64,000 nt of DNA from UBA7328 sp002471345 (GTDB taxonomy: Bacteria > Bacteroidota > Bacteroidia > Chitinophagales > Saprospiraceae): positions 40,652-104,651 of the forward strand of contig CAXGOB010000005.1 in the NCBI GenBank assembly GCA_964011275.1, written 5' to 3'. Shown here piece by piece: positions 54,789 through 64,000 of this stretch. A program made the position numbers and the translations under genes. The notes under the pieces were generated by a model. The model was not told the DNA's origin, did no database searches, and saw only the letters and a list, made by a program, of their open reading frames with translations. Every line of letters begins with the position of its first letter. Position 1 is the stretch's first letter.

Positions 54789-55970
54789 ATGAAAGAAGCA
54801 GTAATAGTCTCCACAGCGCGGCCTGGGATAGGAAGAGCGTACAAAGGAGCATTTAATAATACCAATTCACCAACTCTTGGAGGGTGGGCAATCGAAGAAG
54901 CAGTAAAGAGATCTGGAATCGATGGTGCTGAGGTAGATGATGTAATCATGGGCTGTGCATTAGGCCAAGGATCGTCATCTCCTAATATAGGTAGACTTTC
55001 TGCACTTTCTGCAGGACTTCCTGTCACAGTAAGTGGTATGACAATGGATAGACAATGTTCATCAGGGATGATGGCCATAGCCACTGCCGCTAAACAAGTA
55101 CTTCATGATGGAATGGATATCGTTGTAGGTGGAGGAATTGACTCTATTAGTCTAGTGCAAAATCAGCATATGAATATGCATAGAATGGTAGACAAGGCAT
55201 TGGTAAAAAAGGTGCCTGCTGCATACATGCCTATGTTGCAAACTGCAGAAATAGTGGCAGATAGATATGGTATAAGTAGAGATGCCCAAGATGAATATGG
55301 CTACCAAAGTCAGATGAGAACTGCTGCTGCTCAAGAGGCCGGTAAGTTTGACGATGAGATCTTTGCTGTGACTACCACTAAGGGATTGATGAACAAAGAG
55401 ACTAAGGAAGTTACGTTCCAAGAAGTAACATTGACTAAAGATGAAGGGAATAGGCCTGAAACAAGATTAGAAGCCTTAAAAGGATTAAGATTAGTAAATG
55501 AGGGAGGAACGATTACAGCGGGAAATGCAAGTCAACTCTCTGATGGAGCATCAGCTTCTGTGGTGATGGATAGTAAACTGGCAGAAAAAAAAGGATTAAA
55601 TCCACTTGGAGCTTATAGAGGAATTGCTGTAGCAGGATGTGAGCCTGATGAAATGGGAATAGGTCCAGTTTTCGCAGTGCCAAAATTACTTAAAGCACAT
55701 GGTCTTAAAGTGGACGATATAGGACTTTGGGAACTCAATGAAGCATTTGCGGTTCAAGTGTTGTATTGTCAGGAAAAATTAGGGATCCCAAATGAATTGC
55801 TTAATGTAAATGGAGGAGCAATATCAATAGGTCATCCTTATGGAATGACGGGAGCAAGAATGGTTGGTCATGCACTAATAGAAGGAAAAAGGAGAGGTGC
55901 CAAGTATGTAGTATGTACGATGTGTGTAGGAGGTGGAATGGGAGCTGCAGGATTGTTTGAAGTTTTCTAG
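54789..55970 (+). CDS. Thiolase (acetyl-CoA C-acyltransferase)
   Basis: A 393-residue thiolase. The nucleophilic Cys90 lies in MDRQCSSGMMA, the C-terminal catalytic His and Cys lie in SIGHPYGMTGAR and CTMCVGGGMGAAG, and the ELNEAFAVQ motif is present, so the enzyme should be active in either beta-oxidation (cleavage of 3-ketoacyl-CoA) or acetoacetyl-CoA synthesis. Length and motifs give no further choice. It ends 25 bases before a bidirectional terminator, and no other fatty-acid genes are adjacent, so it may be a single-gene unit. Confidence 0.93.
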   Translation: MKEAVIVSTARPGIGRAYKGAFNNTNSPTLGGWAIEEAVKRSGIDGAEVDDVIMGCALGQGSSSPNIGRLSALSAGLPVTVSGMTMDRQCSSGMMAIATAAKQVLHDGMDIVVGGGIDSISLVQNQHMNMHRMVDKALVKKVPAAYMPMLQTAEIVADRYGISRDAQDEYGYQSQMRTAAAQEAGKFDDEIFAVTTTKGLMNKETKEVTFQEVTLTKDEGNRPETRLEALKGLRLVNEGGTITAGNASQLSDGASASVVMDSKLAEKKGLNPLGAYRGIAVAGCEPDEMGIGPVFAVPKLLKAHGLKVDDIGLWELNEAFAVQVLYCQEKLGIPNELLNVNGGAISIGHPYGMTGARMVGHALIEGKRRGAKYVVCTMCVGGGMGAAGLFEVF

Positions 55971-55994
55971 TAAACAAATATATAATTGTATGAA

Positions 55995-56029
55995 AAAAGA
56001 GTCATTGCCAATATGGTAATGGCTCTTTT
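55995..56029. terminator. Bidirectional terminator between thiolase and LytTR pair 2
   Basis: AAAAGAGTCATTGCCA-ATA-TGGTAATGGCTCTTTT is a 16-bp stem with two G-T pairs and a 3-base loop, flanked by A and T runs on both sides. It serves the convergent thiolase and response regulator genes. Confidence 0.86.
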
Positions 56030-56063
56030 GATTTTAAATCATTCCACAGTTACAAAATCGTAA

Positions 56064-56765
56064 TTATTCTAAGCGTTGATTGAATGCTTTCTGGTATGTA
56101 ACTCCGATAGGAATTCTTTTATCTCCTATAATAATTTGATTCCGCTCTATATGATTAATAAAAGAAAAATTAATGATAAAGGACTTATGAACTCTTGTAA
56201 ATTTATCAGAAGGTAACCTTTCTTCAAACCCTTTCAAGGTGCTAAGTGTTAGATGTTTCTTTCCTTCTAAATGAACTACGACATAATCACTCAGACCTTC
56301 TAAATAGAGTATATCAGACAAATTTATTTTCAGCGTTTTATATTCTGATTTTACAAAGATATATTCAGGACTTTTAGTAGAAGAATTGCCCTCTTGAGCT
56401 AAAGAAGAAGGAGCTATCCTTTTCTTTATTTTTTCTTCTGTCATTAGAAATCGTTCAAAAGTAATTGGCTTGAGAAGATAATCTATAATATCATGTTCGT
56501 AGCCTTCTATGGCATACTCAGTATAAGCAGTTGTGAGTACTATAGGATATTTTCCTTTTGTGATTTTCAGAAATTGAATTCCTGTAAGCTCTGGCATTTG
56601 TACGTCTAAAAAGACCACATCAGGTTGTAATTCTTCTAATGCATGCAATGCTTTTATTGAATTGGTAAATGAACCAACTAACTCTAACCTATTTGATTTT
56701 TTGACATAATCACTTATGAGATCAATTGCTAAAGGTTCGTCATCAATAATAATACATTTCATCAT
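56064..56765 (-). CDS. LytTR family response regulator (pair 2)
   Basis: A 233-residue response regulator with a receiver (IIIDDEPLA, phosphoacceptor Asp54 in FLDVQMP, T-T-A-Y, LKPI) and a LytTR DNA-binding domain (ILYLEGLSDYVVVHLEG and FTRVHKSFIINFSFI). It is second in the kinase-regulator pair and its ATG overlaps the kinase stop by four bases. It resembles the regulator at 34172 in both domains, so the window carries two independent copies of this system type, 22 kb apart. No secretion or sugar gene is directly next to it. Confidence 0.94.
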   Translation of the reverse strand: MMKCIIIDDEPLAIDLISDYVKKSNRLELVGSFTNSIKALHALEELQPDVVFLDVQMPELTGIQFLKITKGKYPIVLTTAYTEYAIEGYEHDIIDYLLKPITFERFLMTEEKIKKRIAPSSLAQEGNSSTKSPEYIFVKSEYKTLKINLSDILYLEGLSDYVVVHLEGKKHLTLSTLKGFEERLPSDKFTRVHKSFIINFSFINHIERNQIIIGDKRIPIGVTYQKAFNQRLE

Positions 56766-57826
56766 GGATTGGGTTGATTATTAAGTTTTGACTTTACAGG
56801 AATATCAAGTAGGATTTTAAAATTTTTATTGTCATTTATTATCTCAAGATCATAGTCATTTGAATAAATCAAATCTAGACGTTTCTTAATATTAGAAAGC
56901 CCAATTCCACCATCAGCATCTTTTTGTTGATCTAAAATGTGATTGCTAACACTATAGATTAGACGATCATTTCTAATTTTCAAATCTATTTGGACAGGTT
57001 GGTTTTCGTTGTGAAGATCTCCATGCTTATATGCATTTTCTACAAAAGGTAAAAGCAAGTAAGTAGGTACTTGAATTTCTTCAGATAAAGAGTCAAAATT
57101 GACATTTACTTTTATTGGATCCTCTCTTCTCAATTGCTCTAACTCCATAAGACGATTGATTTGCTCAATTTCCTTTTTTACAATAACTAATTTACCAATC
57201 TCATATAGCGAATACCTCAGGAGTTTAGAAAGTTTATCAATAGAGGGTAATGCTTTATCAGACTTTTTGTAAACCAAGGAATAGATATTATTCAAGCTGT
57301 TAAATAAAAAATGAGGATTGATTTGACTTCGGAGGTATTGCAGTTGAGTGGCTTTATGTTCAATCTCGAGTTGTTTTTTTTCTCTCTCCGTTTTAAAAGC
57401 ATATTTTATAAAAAAGTATACTGCTCCTACACTGCCAAATAATATGGCATAATAGGTATTGTCTAAGTAATAATCCACTAGAAGTGTATTCTCATTATAA
57501 TTTCCACTACCTGTGAGATATTTCATTAATATCTCTTCTAAAATATATCTAAAGGCTATGATTGAGCTCACAGCAATGGCCAATATCAGGAACAGAATGG
57601 GAGTACTAACTTGTCTATAGAATTGTTGAAGCAAATGATACAAAACAATTGAATAAGCCATCATGGATATACCAGTGGTAAGTGTGAGCCGTATGTAATG
57701 AAGAGAATATACTTCCCTGATATCTTCACCCGCTAGATGCATATTAAGCATCTCCTGAAAAATATCTAAATAGACAAACACAGATAAGGAGAGCAAAACA
57801 ATTGTCCAATTCCATTTTAACCGCAT
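56762..57826 (-). CDS. LytS-type membrane sensor histidine kinase (pair 2)
   Basis: A 354-residue kinase of the LytS/YehU type. About four hydrophobic segments lie between residues 8 and 142, then a coiled coil with EREKKQLEIEHKATQLQYL, the phosphoacceptor box RSQINPHFLFNSLNNIYSLV with His172, LLLPFVENAYKHG and GGIGLSNIKKRLD. It overlaps the regulator by four bases. It has no periplasmic sensor domain. The 210-base divergent spacer to the DUF5694 gene should hold the promoters; no certain box was seen. Confidence 0.92.
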   Translation of the reverse strand: MRLKWNWTIVLLSLSVFVYLDIFQEMLNMHLAGEDIREVYSLHYIRLTLTTGISMMAYSIVLYHLLQQFYRQVSTPILFLILAIAVSSIIAFRYILEEILMKYLTGSGNYNENTLLVDYYLDNTYYAILFGSVGAVYFFIKYAFKTEREKKQLEIEHKATQLQYLRSQINPHFLFNSLNNIYSLVYKKSDKALPSIDKLSKLLRYSLYEIGKLVIVKKEIEQINRLMELEQLRREDPIKVNVNFDSLSEEIQVPTYLLLPFVENAYKHGDLHNENQPVQIDLKIRNDRLIYSVSNHILDQQKDADGGIGLSNIKKRLDLIYSNDYDLEIINDNKNFKILLDIPVKSKLNNQPNP

Positions 57827-58036
57827 AGTCCTACAATTTCTTAATTATATCTCATATCACTCTCCTAAATCAGATACACAATAACTTAAGATCGGTGAAT
57901 AGGGAAGTTCTACCGGTGAATACAAATAAAAACAAAATTGGCTTTTCACCTATGAAACACTGTTGTTGACAGATTATGATATTATCATTTGAATTTCTGA
58001 AATAGATTTGAGAAATCAACCATTAAACATTTGGAC

Positions 58037-58978
58037 ATGAAGTATTTTGTAAAAACCCTTTTAATAATTGTGTTTCTTTTTCCTTCATTGGTTTATTGTC
58101 AACAACAGGAAGTTGTGATAATAGGCACGATGCACACCGTATCAAAATGGACTCCACGTGCTTATAAACCTATGCTTAAAAAAGCCAAGAAGTATAGACC
58201 ACAGGCCATATATATAGAAACTCAACCACATTGGGACAAAGAAAGTATAGAAAATTATGTACCTAAATTTTATCACCTAGCAGATTCACTCAGTAAAGAA
58301 CTTAGGACTGATAGAACTCGAATAAATGAACTTTTATCAAAGCCAACGAAAGCTCTAACTAAAGAAGAATTACGAGAAATCATGTTTTATCATATTGCCA
58401 ATTTTGATCGTGCTAATGCTCGATATTATCAGAGAATAGAAAGATTTGGAGCCGATGGAGATTTTGAACGAAGCAGAAATGAGAATGGGGACTTAACTTT
58501 TCCATTGGCAATAGCAATGGGGTTAAAGAGTGTGAGATCTATGGATAATCAGACCTATTATGCAGAATATCGCAAGACTTGGAAAGCCTGTGATAAAGTA
58601 GGAGAAGAGGATGGAGAGATTAAATATTTATACAAGGATTTGAAGAAAATGACTAAAAGAGAAATCTTAGGAGTGTTGAGCTTTCAAAAGTTAGGTTCTA
58701 TACACAACCGGCCTTCACATGCAAAAATGTTGCACAATGTGAATAGTATGGAATACAGAAAGACAGCCAATGTACAATGTCAAGAAGCCAATGGATATTG
58801 GGACTACAGAAACAAAATGATGGTAGAAAACACGGCAAAACAAATGAAAGAAAATGGTGAACAGAGGAACGTAGTAATAGTAGGTGCAGGGCATGTTTTT
58901 GGCATTATGGAAGCTTTTGCAAGAGACTATCCAGATATAAAAGTGATTGGATATAATGATATGCCTAATAATCAATAA
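58037..58978 (+). CDS. Exported DUF5694 (TraB-like) family protein
   Basis: A 313-residue exported protein. The frame starts at TTG 58031, but the ATG at 58037 gives a signal peptide (KYFVKTLLIIVFLFPSLVYCQQ). The mature part has VVIIGTMHTVSKWTP and a P-Q-A-I-Y-I-E-T-Q segment, then a charged helical middle, and RNVVIVGAGHVFGIMEAF at the end. The GxxH pair with E-T and the second G-x-G-H are the pattern of the TraB/PrgY superfamily, thought to have a metal-dependent hydrolase-like or peptide-degrading fold; DUF5694 members are uncharacterised. It is upstream of a membrane protein (42 bases), perhaps in the same unit. Confidence 0.8.
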   Translation: MKYFVKTLLIIVFLFPSLVYCQQQEVVIIGTMHTVSKWTPRAYKPMLKKAKKYRPQAIYIETQPHWDKESIENYVPKFYHLADSLSKELRTDRTRINELLSKPTKALTKEELREIMFYHIANFDRANARYYQRIERFGADGDFERSRNENGDLTFPLAIAMGLKSVRSMDNQTYYAEYRKTWKACDKVGEEDGEIKYLYKDLKKMTKREILGVLSFQKLGSIHNRPSHAKMLHNVNSMEYRKTANVQCQEANGYWDYRNKMMVENTAKQMKENGEQRNVVIVGAGHVFGIMEAFARDYPDIKVIGYNDMPNNQ

Positions 58979-59019
58979 AGTATAGGCCCCTATTTTCTCT
59001 TCCATTCAAATTCACAGAA

Positions 59020-59715
59020 ATGAACATTAACCTAACTCTAAAGAATACCACTGCATTTTTGGCACTTACATTCGTTATGCATGAGGCTCACGAGATTGTG
59101 CATACTGCTGTAGGTAGATTGATTTGTGGATGTTGGGGAGAAAGAGACTTTAACCTTTGGGGTTTGTGTGAAGGATGTATTGAAGCTCATCCCACTTCAT
59201 TGATTGCGACATTTGTCGGTCCACTTTTTACATTTATCATGATATGGATTGGGCTCTATCTAATGCGTAAAAATGAGAATGAATCAAATCTAGCAATTGG
59301 ATTTGCTCTTATATTTTCAAATATGCCTTTTGCTAGAATATTTACTGCTGCAATAGGAGGAGATGAAGTATATGGATTAAGTCAAATGATGGAGAATTAT
59401 GAAATGGCGTGGGCAATTGGCCTAATATCGATAATCTTTATAACATTTTATCCATTATTGATTGCTTACAGTGTTATAGAAAAAAATAGAATTGGTTGGT
59501 TTTTACTGTTTTTCATAGTACCTATGATTATTGATCTGCTTGTCGTTTTGGGAGGTTTAAATGCTCTTTTGGCCGCTGGAGTAGGAAGCGAAACTTGGAT
59601 TCTAGGATCACCAATAATCGTTACAATTTGGACATTTTTTGTATTCTTGACTTTAGGGTTTACTGCAAGGTTTTTACCAAGTTTGAACAATGCTGAAATG
59701 GAAACTAAATTGTAG
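59020..59715 (+). CDS. Polytopic membrane protein with HExxH motif
   Basis: A 231-residue protein with about six hydrophobic segments. In the first helix region HEAHEIVHTAVGRLICG contains HEIVH (His24-Glu25-x-x-His28), the zinc-binding pattern of membrane metalloproteases such as the site-2 protease M50 family. A later segment FSNMPFARIFTAAIGGDEVYG has N-x-P-x-x-R and G-G-D-E, resembling the second metal-site region (N-x-x-P-x-x-x-x-D-G) of those proteases. No further motif proves activity; the pattern could also occur by chance in a transporter-like protein. It is likely an unclassified membrane zincin. Confidence 0.6.
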   Translation: MNINLTLKNTTAFLALTFVMHEAHEIVHTAVGRLICGCWGERDFNLWGLCEGCIEAHPTSLIATFVGPLFTFIMIWIGLYLMRKNENESNLAIGFALIFSNMPFARIFTAAIGGDEVYGLSQMMENYEMAWAIGLISIIFITFYPLLIAYSVIEKNRIGWFLLFFIVPMIIDLLVVLGGLNALLAAGVGSETWILGSPIIVTIWTFFVFLTLGFTARFLPSLNNAEMETKL

Positions 59716-59775
59716 AAAAACCTTACTGAATTGAACATCACAGAGTCAAGTCCTTAAGACTTATTAGTCCTTTTC

Positions 59776-62700
59776 CTAAGTTTTTATTCTAAAAAGAACT
59801 TTGTATAATACAGGTACAAATAGCAATGTAATCACCGTAGCAAATAATAGCCCAACCATGATAGATATAGCCATTGGTTCCCACATTTCTCCTCCACCCA
59901 AATAAAGTGGAATCAACCCCAAAGTAGTCGTAAATGTAGTCAATAGGATAGGTCTAAATCGTTGTTGTGCCGCAGAAACTATGGCTTCATATGGAGCCTT
60001 CTTTAATTCTTCAGATTCAATTTTGATTCTATCTAAAAGTACAATAGCATTATTAATAACAATTCCCGCAAGAGATATTACACCAAGAAATGCCATAAAC
60101 CCAAATGAAGATCTAAATATTAAAAGTCCAAGTATAACCCCTATTAAGCCTAATGGGATAGTGGCTAAAACAATAAAAGTTTTTCTGAAAGAATTGAATT
60201 GAAGTATAAGAAGTAAGAGAAAGATAAAGCCTACTAAGGGAAGTTTTTCAATAACCGCTCCCATTGCTTCGCCGCTTTGTTCTGACTCTCCTCCCAGAGT
60301 ATAAGAATATCCCGGGGGCCAACTTTTTGATTCATTTTCAAGCCAAGGTAGGATTTGATCAGTTAAATTAGATGCCGTATACCCATCTAAAGCATCACAA
60401 CTTATAGTCATGTTTCTATAGAGGTTTCTTCTTAAAATTTTTGGGTAGTGCCAGTCAGGCTCTATATCCGCTACTTGGACAAGAGGCACAGTTTGACCTG
60501 AATTTTGAGCTATAAGATTGACTCCTCCCAGCTGATGAACATCAATTTCTTCACTTCCTTCATTTCTCATGATAATTGGAATATTATCATCTCCATCTCT
60601 AAATGAACCTGCCTTAGATCCATCCAATGTAGTCTGAAGAGAAAGGGCAATATCTTGATTAGTTAGACCTGCTCTGTCTCCTTTACTAGGATCAATATCT
60701 ACAATAAGTTTTTTAATTTTTGCCCCCCAATTGTCATTGATATTCTTAGTCCCTGTAGAAGAATTCATTTTTTGTTTTATAACCTCACTTATGCGATAGA
60801 GTTCTTCTGGAGATTCTCCTGTGACTTTTATTTCTACATCACCTAAGCCTCCGCCTCCGCCACCAGCTAATGGGCCTATAGTAGTTTTAGCGTTTGGAAA
60901 ATTTTCTAAGCAAAACTGATCCAGTTTTTGGACAACCATATTGTTTTCGGAAAAGGAGGAAGTATTGAGAAGCATATGGGCATAGCCTGAATTAGCTTCT
61001 CCAGGTTGATACCCTAAATCATAAGATGATGGTCCTTCTCCTATGAATGAAGACCAATCAACTATTCCAGCAGTTCTTTCCTGATTAGTCAATAAATCGG
61101 ATTCAATGTATGCTTCTATTTTCTCAACAATTTCTTCGGCTTTATTAATCTTAGTACCTAAAGGAAGATTCATATCTAAGGTCACTAAATTTCTATCACT
61201 ATCTGGGAAGAATATAAACGGCAACTTACCAAAAAGGGAAAGACTACCAATGAACATTCCAATAATTATTGCTATAGAAAGGAGAGGGAATTTGAGGGTC
61301 GTTTTTAAAAGCTTTTTGTAATAAACATTGAGCAACCCGAATAACCCTGATTCCTCTGTTCCCTTTTCTTTTTGCTCTACTTTTATAAATCTCTCTCCCA
61401 AAGAAGGAATCATTGTCATAGCTAATAACCATGATGAAAGCAAAGCCAAACTAATCACAATAAAAAGAGGTCCCATCATTTCTCCCATTGTGTTCTCAGC
61501 CAGAAAAAACGCTAAGAAAGCTGCTGAAGTAGTAAGAGAAGATACCAAAAGTGGAATCAATAATTCTCCTGAAGCTGACATGGCGGCATTGAAAGGTTTC
61601 ATTCCTTCCTCCATTTTTACCATCATCGCTTCAGATACAACTATTGCATTATCTACCAAAAGACCCAATGCCATTATCAATGCCGCTAATGAAACTTGAT
61701 TTAGTCCTACTCCAGTGAGGTACATTAACCATAGCGTCATGACCATAGCCATAGGAATTAAACTTGCCACTACCATTCCTGTCCTTAGCCCTAAGAACAA
61801 AAGCATAACAATCAGAACTATACCCACAGATTGATATACATGCTTAAGAAACTGGATACTTTCTCATCTACATAGAGATCTTGAGCAGCCATTCTACTAA
61901 TTGTCATTCCAATGGGAATTGCTCTATTGTATTGAATAACTTTTTCGTCTAACAATTGACCCAATCGAATGATGTTAGCGCCTTTCTTTAGAGCAACAGC
62001 TATAGCTATTCCTTCTTGACCATTAATTCTTACTAATTTTTCTGGAGGTGATTTATATGTTCTTGAAATGTTAGCTATAGAACCCAGTTCAAGTTTACTT
62101 CTATTTGGTAGAGTAAGTATTGTTTTTTTGAGGTCATCAATAGACTCAAAGTTCCCGCTTGGCTCAAGAGATATCAACTCATCTCCAAAACCAATTTTTC
62201 CTCCGGAGAAAACTATGTTGGTTGTAGCAATAAAATTTTGCAACATTCCAGAAGACAACCCTATTTCGGCAAGTCTTGCATTGTCAAACTCTACATAGAT
62301 CTGCTCTTCCAGTATACCTTTTAGCTCTACTTCAGATGCATCACCCATTTTGACGATGTCATCCCTGATGAGTTTAGCCTGATCTTTTAGTTCTGCATTA
62401 GAGAACCCATCTCCAGTGAGTCCCAACATAACCCCATAAACTGTCCCAAATCCTTCATCATTGATTTTCGGAGGTTTGGAGCCATCTGGTAACTCTTTTT
62501 GTATTCCTTCTACTTTTCTTCTTAACCTATCCCACACAGCTTGAAGCTCACCTTCAGCTATATCTGGTTTAAGGATTACTGTTACTATTGAAAGCCCAGT
62601 TCTGCTTTCACTATTTACGTCATCAAGCTCAGGTAACTCTTGAGCTACTTCTTCTATTTTTTTAGTGATTAATTGTTCTACCCTTTCTGGGGAAGCTCCA

Positions 62701-62855
62701 GGAAATTGGGTAACAACTGTACAGATTCTGATTGTGAATGGAGGCATACTTTCTCTTGACAAATTGCCATAAGATGTTATTCCCATGATTAGAATAACCA
62801 GAAGCATAATAATCGTGACCCTCGTATTTTCTAAAGCAAATTTTGTAATGCCCAT
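59776..62855 (-). pseudogene. RND efflux inner-membrane pump gene split by one-base frameshift
   Basis: Two reading frames cover the normal RND (AcrB/HAE1 family) length: 345 residues from the ATG at 62855 and 683 residues in the other frame, ending at 59776; together about 1030. The first has FPGASPERVEQLITKKIEEVAQ, the second DNAIVVSEAMM in a transmembrane segment and PFIFFPDSDRNLVTLDMNLP. The break is near 61857-61864: the first frame ends D-E-K-V-S-S-F-L-S-M-Y then stops, while the other continues S-I-Q-F-L-K-H-V-Y-Q-S-V-G-I-V-L. One extra A beside the three-A run (minus strand) gives continuous D-E-K-S-I-Q-F-L. The adaptor gene is intact, so this is either recent inactivation or a base-calling error. 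Confidence 0.9.
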
Positions 62856-62898
62856 AATTTGTAATGTTCTTGTTTAGATTAAATGAAATGTAGAATGA

Positions 62899-64000
62899 TT
62901 AATTCATCAGTCTGACTTTCATTCCATCTAATAAAGTGCTAAGACCTGCTGTAGCCACTAGTTCTCCTTTGGACAACCCTGTTACTATTTCAAACCCCTC
63001 AGTGGTAAGATTTCCTATTTGAACATTTTTTTTCTGAACTAAGAAGTTTTTTTCCACCTTTTCAAGACTAAAAACAAAGTGTCCATTACTATCTTCCCCA
63101 ATTGCAGAAGCTGGAGCAACTAGCTTTTCTGATTTTATTTTTTCATTATTAAAACTGAATTTCACATCTGCTGCCATGCCAGGTCTGATTTCTTGTGAAG
63201 GTGATTGAATGCGAATAGTGACGGGGTAAGTGGAACCTCCCATAGAGCTATAACCTACTTCATATATGTCTCCATAGAATTTCTGATTCTGTAGTGCAGA
63301 AAATGTGATTTCTACTTCTTGATCCTTATTTACTTTAGATATAAATATTTCAGGTATTCCTACAAGAATCTCTGGGTCCCGGATTGCACTGATAGTTGCA
63401 ATCGGAGAGCCTGAGCCAACTAATTCATTTTCTTCAACATTAAGGGAGGTGATAATTCCAGAAAAAGGAGCTAAAAGATTGGAATACTTTACTTGATTTT
63501 GTGCTGATTCAACTTGTTGTTTTGAAGCATTTGCTTGTGCAAGAGATGCATTGTAAGCTGCCTCTGCTAATTCAAATCCGGATTTTGCTTGTTCAAATTC
63601 ACTGATCGAAACACTATTGTTTTCATATAATTTTTCAATGCGTTGATATGTTGCCTTACTATTGATGAGTTGAGATTTGGCACTTTGAATCTGGGTTTCT
63701 ACACTCTTCATATTAGCAAGAGATTGTTGATATTGTACGGAATAGTCTGTTTGATCTACTTTGGCAATAAGCTCTCCTCTTTTTATGTGATCTCCTACAC
63801 GAACATTAATTTTGGTTATTGTTCCCCCTACTTTGAAACTCATTTTTGATTCTTTACTCGATTGAGCAGAACCTGAAAATGTTTCGCTCAGAATATCACC
63901 ACTCATGATCACTTCTCCGTACTTAACAGGACGTATTGTTTCTTCTATGAATTCCTTTTTCTCGCTGCCACAAGAATGAAAGATCAAAGTGAACCCAATA
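62899..64000 (-). CDS. RND efflux periplasmic adaptor protein, truncated by window edge
   Basis: The membrane-fusion subunit of the RND pump encoded downstream. The reading frame is open to the window end at 64000, so the start lies beyond. Ahead of the mature part is a lipobox-like FTLIFHSCGSE, so it is likely a lipoprotein. Then come the barrel-sandwich half motif VGGTITKINVRVGDHIKRGELIAKVD, a helical hairpin (about 95-165 from the TTG at 63987), the second half APFSGIITSLNVEENELV, a beta-barrel segment and a C-terminal VATAGLSTLLDGMKVRL. It is separated by 43 bases from the pump gene. Any outer-membrane channel would be outside the window. Confidence 0.9.
   Translation of the reverse strand, partial: IGFTLIFHSCGSEKKEFIEETIRPVKYGEVIMSGDILSETFSGSAQSSKESKMSFKVGGTITKINVRVGDHIKRGELIAKVDQTDYSVQYQQSLANMKSVETQIQSAKSQLINSKATYQRIEKLYENNSVSISEFEQAKSGFELAEAAYNASLAQANASKQQVESAQNQVKYSNLLAPFSGIITSLNVEENELVGSGSPIATISAIRDPEILVGIPEIFISKVNKDQEVEITFSALQNQKFYGDIYEVGYSSMGGSTYPVTIRIQSPSQEIRPGMAADVKFSFNNEKIKSEKLVAPASAIGEDSNGHFVFSLEKVEKNFLVQKKNVQIGNLTTEGFEIVTGLSKGELVATAGLSTLLDGMKVRLMN

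Noticed and set aside
61855..61870. Programmed ribosomal frameshift in the RND gene
   Set aside because: The run there has only three A on the coding strand, with no slippery heptamer or evident downstream pseudoknot, so decay or an error is more likely.

Overview
The window comes from an AT-rich Bacteroidota genome, most likely a free-living, probably marine, member of Saprospiria or a neighbouring class. The evidence is a DUF1800/DUF1501 gene pair, type IX secretion (T9SS) C-terminal sorting domains, a SprB-like adhesin coupled to PorP/SprF, LytS/LytTR two-component pairs, CotH and VPS10-type secreted proteins, and the lack of clear Shine-Dalgarno sequences. Several starts appear to be TTG or GTG. 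No rRNA, tRNA, CRISPR array, prophage or intact insertion sequence was seen.

Layout. 1-5.5 kb: [NiFe]-hydrogenase maturation genes hypF-hypD-hypE on the minus strand, hypE cut by the window edge. A 715-base gap between hypF and hypD has no hypC but holds a decayed Fibrobacter-type paralogous-domain (FISUMP-like) gene, and a decayed sodium symporter fragment lies upstream of hypF. 5.7-20.7 kb: a plus-strand run of secreted proteins: DUF1800, DUF1501, a PA14 protein, an orphan LuxR-type DNA-binding protein, a CBM9-like protein, a reprolysin-like metalloprotease, a second orphan LuxR-type protein, a large VPS10/Asp-box protein, a lipoprotein and MsrB. 20.7-26.3 kb: a giant SprB-like adhesin and its PorP/SprF partner (minus). 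26.4-35.8 kb: SppA, a doubled YceI protein, a CotH protein, an ankyrin protein, a LytS/LytTR pair and a TonB-like protein. 35.9-42.1 kb: sugar metabolism: Gfo/Idh/MocA dehydrogenase with an SSS transporter, an MFS transporter, and galT with an arabinokinase-like galactokinase. 42.4-59.7 kb: mostly housekeeping and accessory enzymes, a second LytS/LytTR pair, and a wrecked PIN toxin-antitoxin module. 59.8-64 kb: an RND efflux pump whose inner-membrane subunit is split by a one-base frameshift, with its adaptor running off the window.

How it fits together. Much of the coding capacity serves export and surface display. PorP/SprF and the adhesin form a translationally coupled pair. The PA14 and CotH proteins end in T9SS sorting domains, and two paralogous [large secreted protein + 73/74-residue LuxR helix-turn-helix] cassettes sit side by side. 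The second theme is gene decay: four recognisable pseudogenes or remnants plus the frameshifted pump occur in otherwise well-kept gene neighbourhoods. I found no clear case of a wholly new defence or mobile system. The duplicated secreted-protein/LuxR cassette is the best candidate for undescribed biology.
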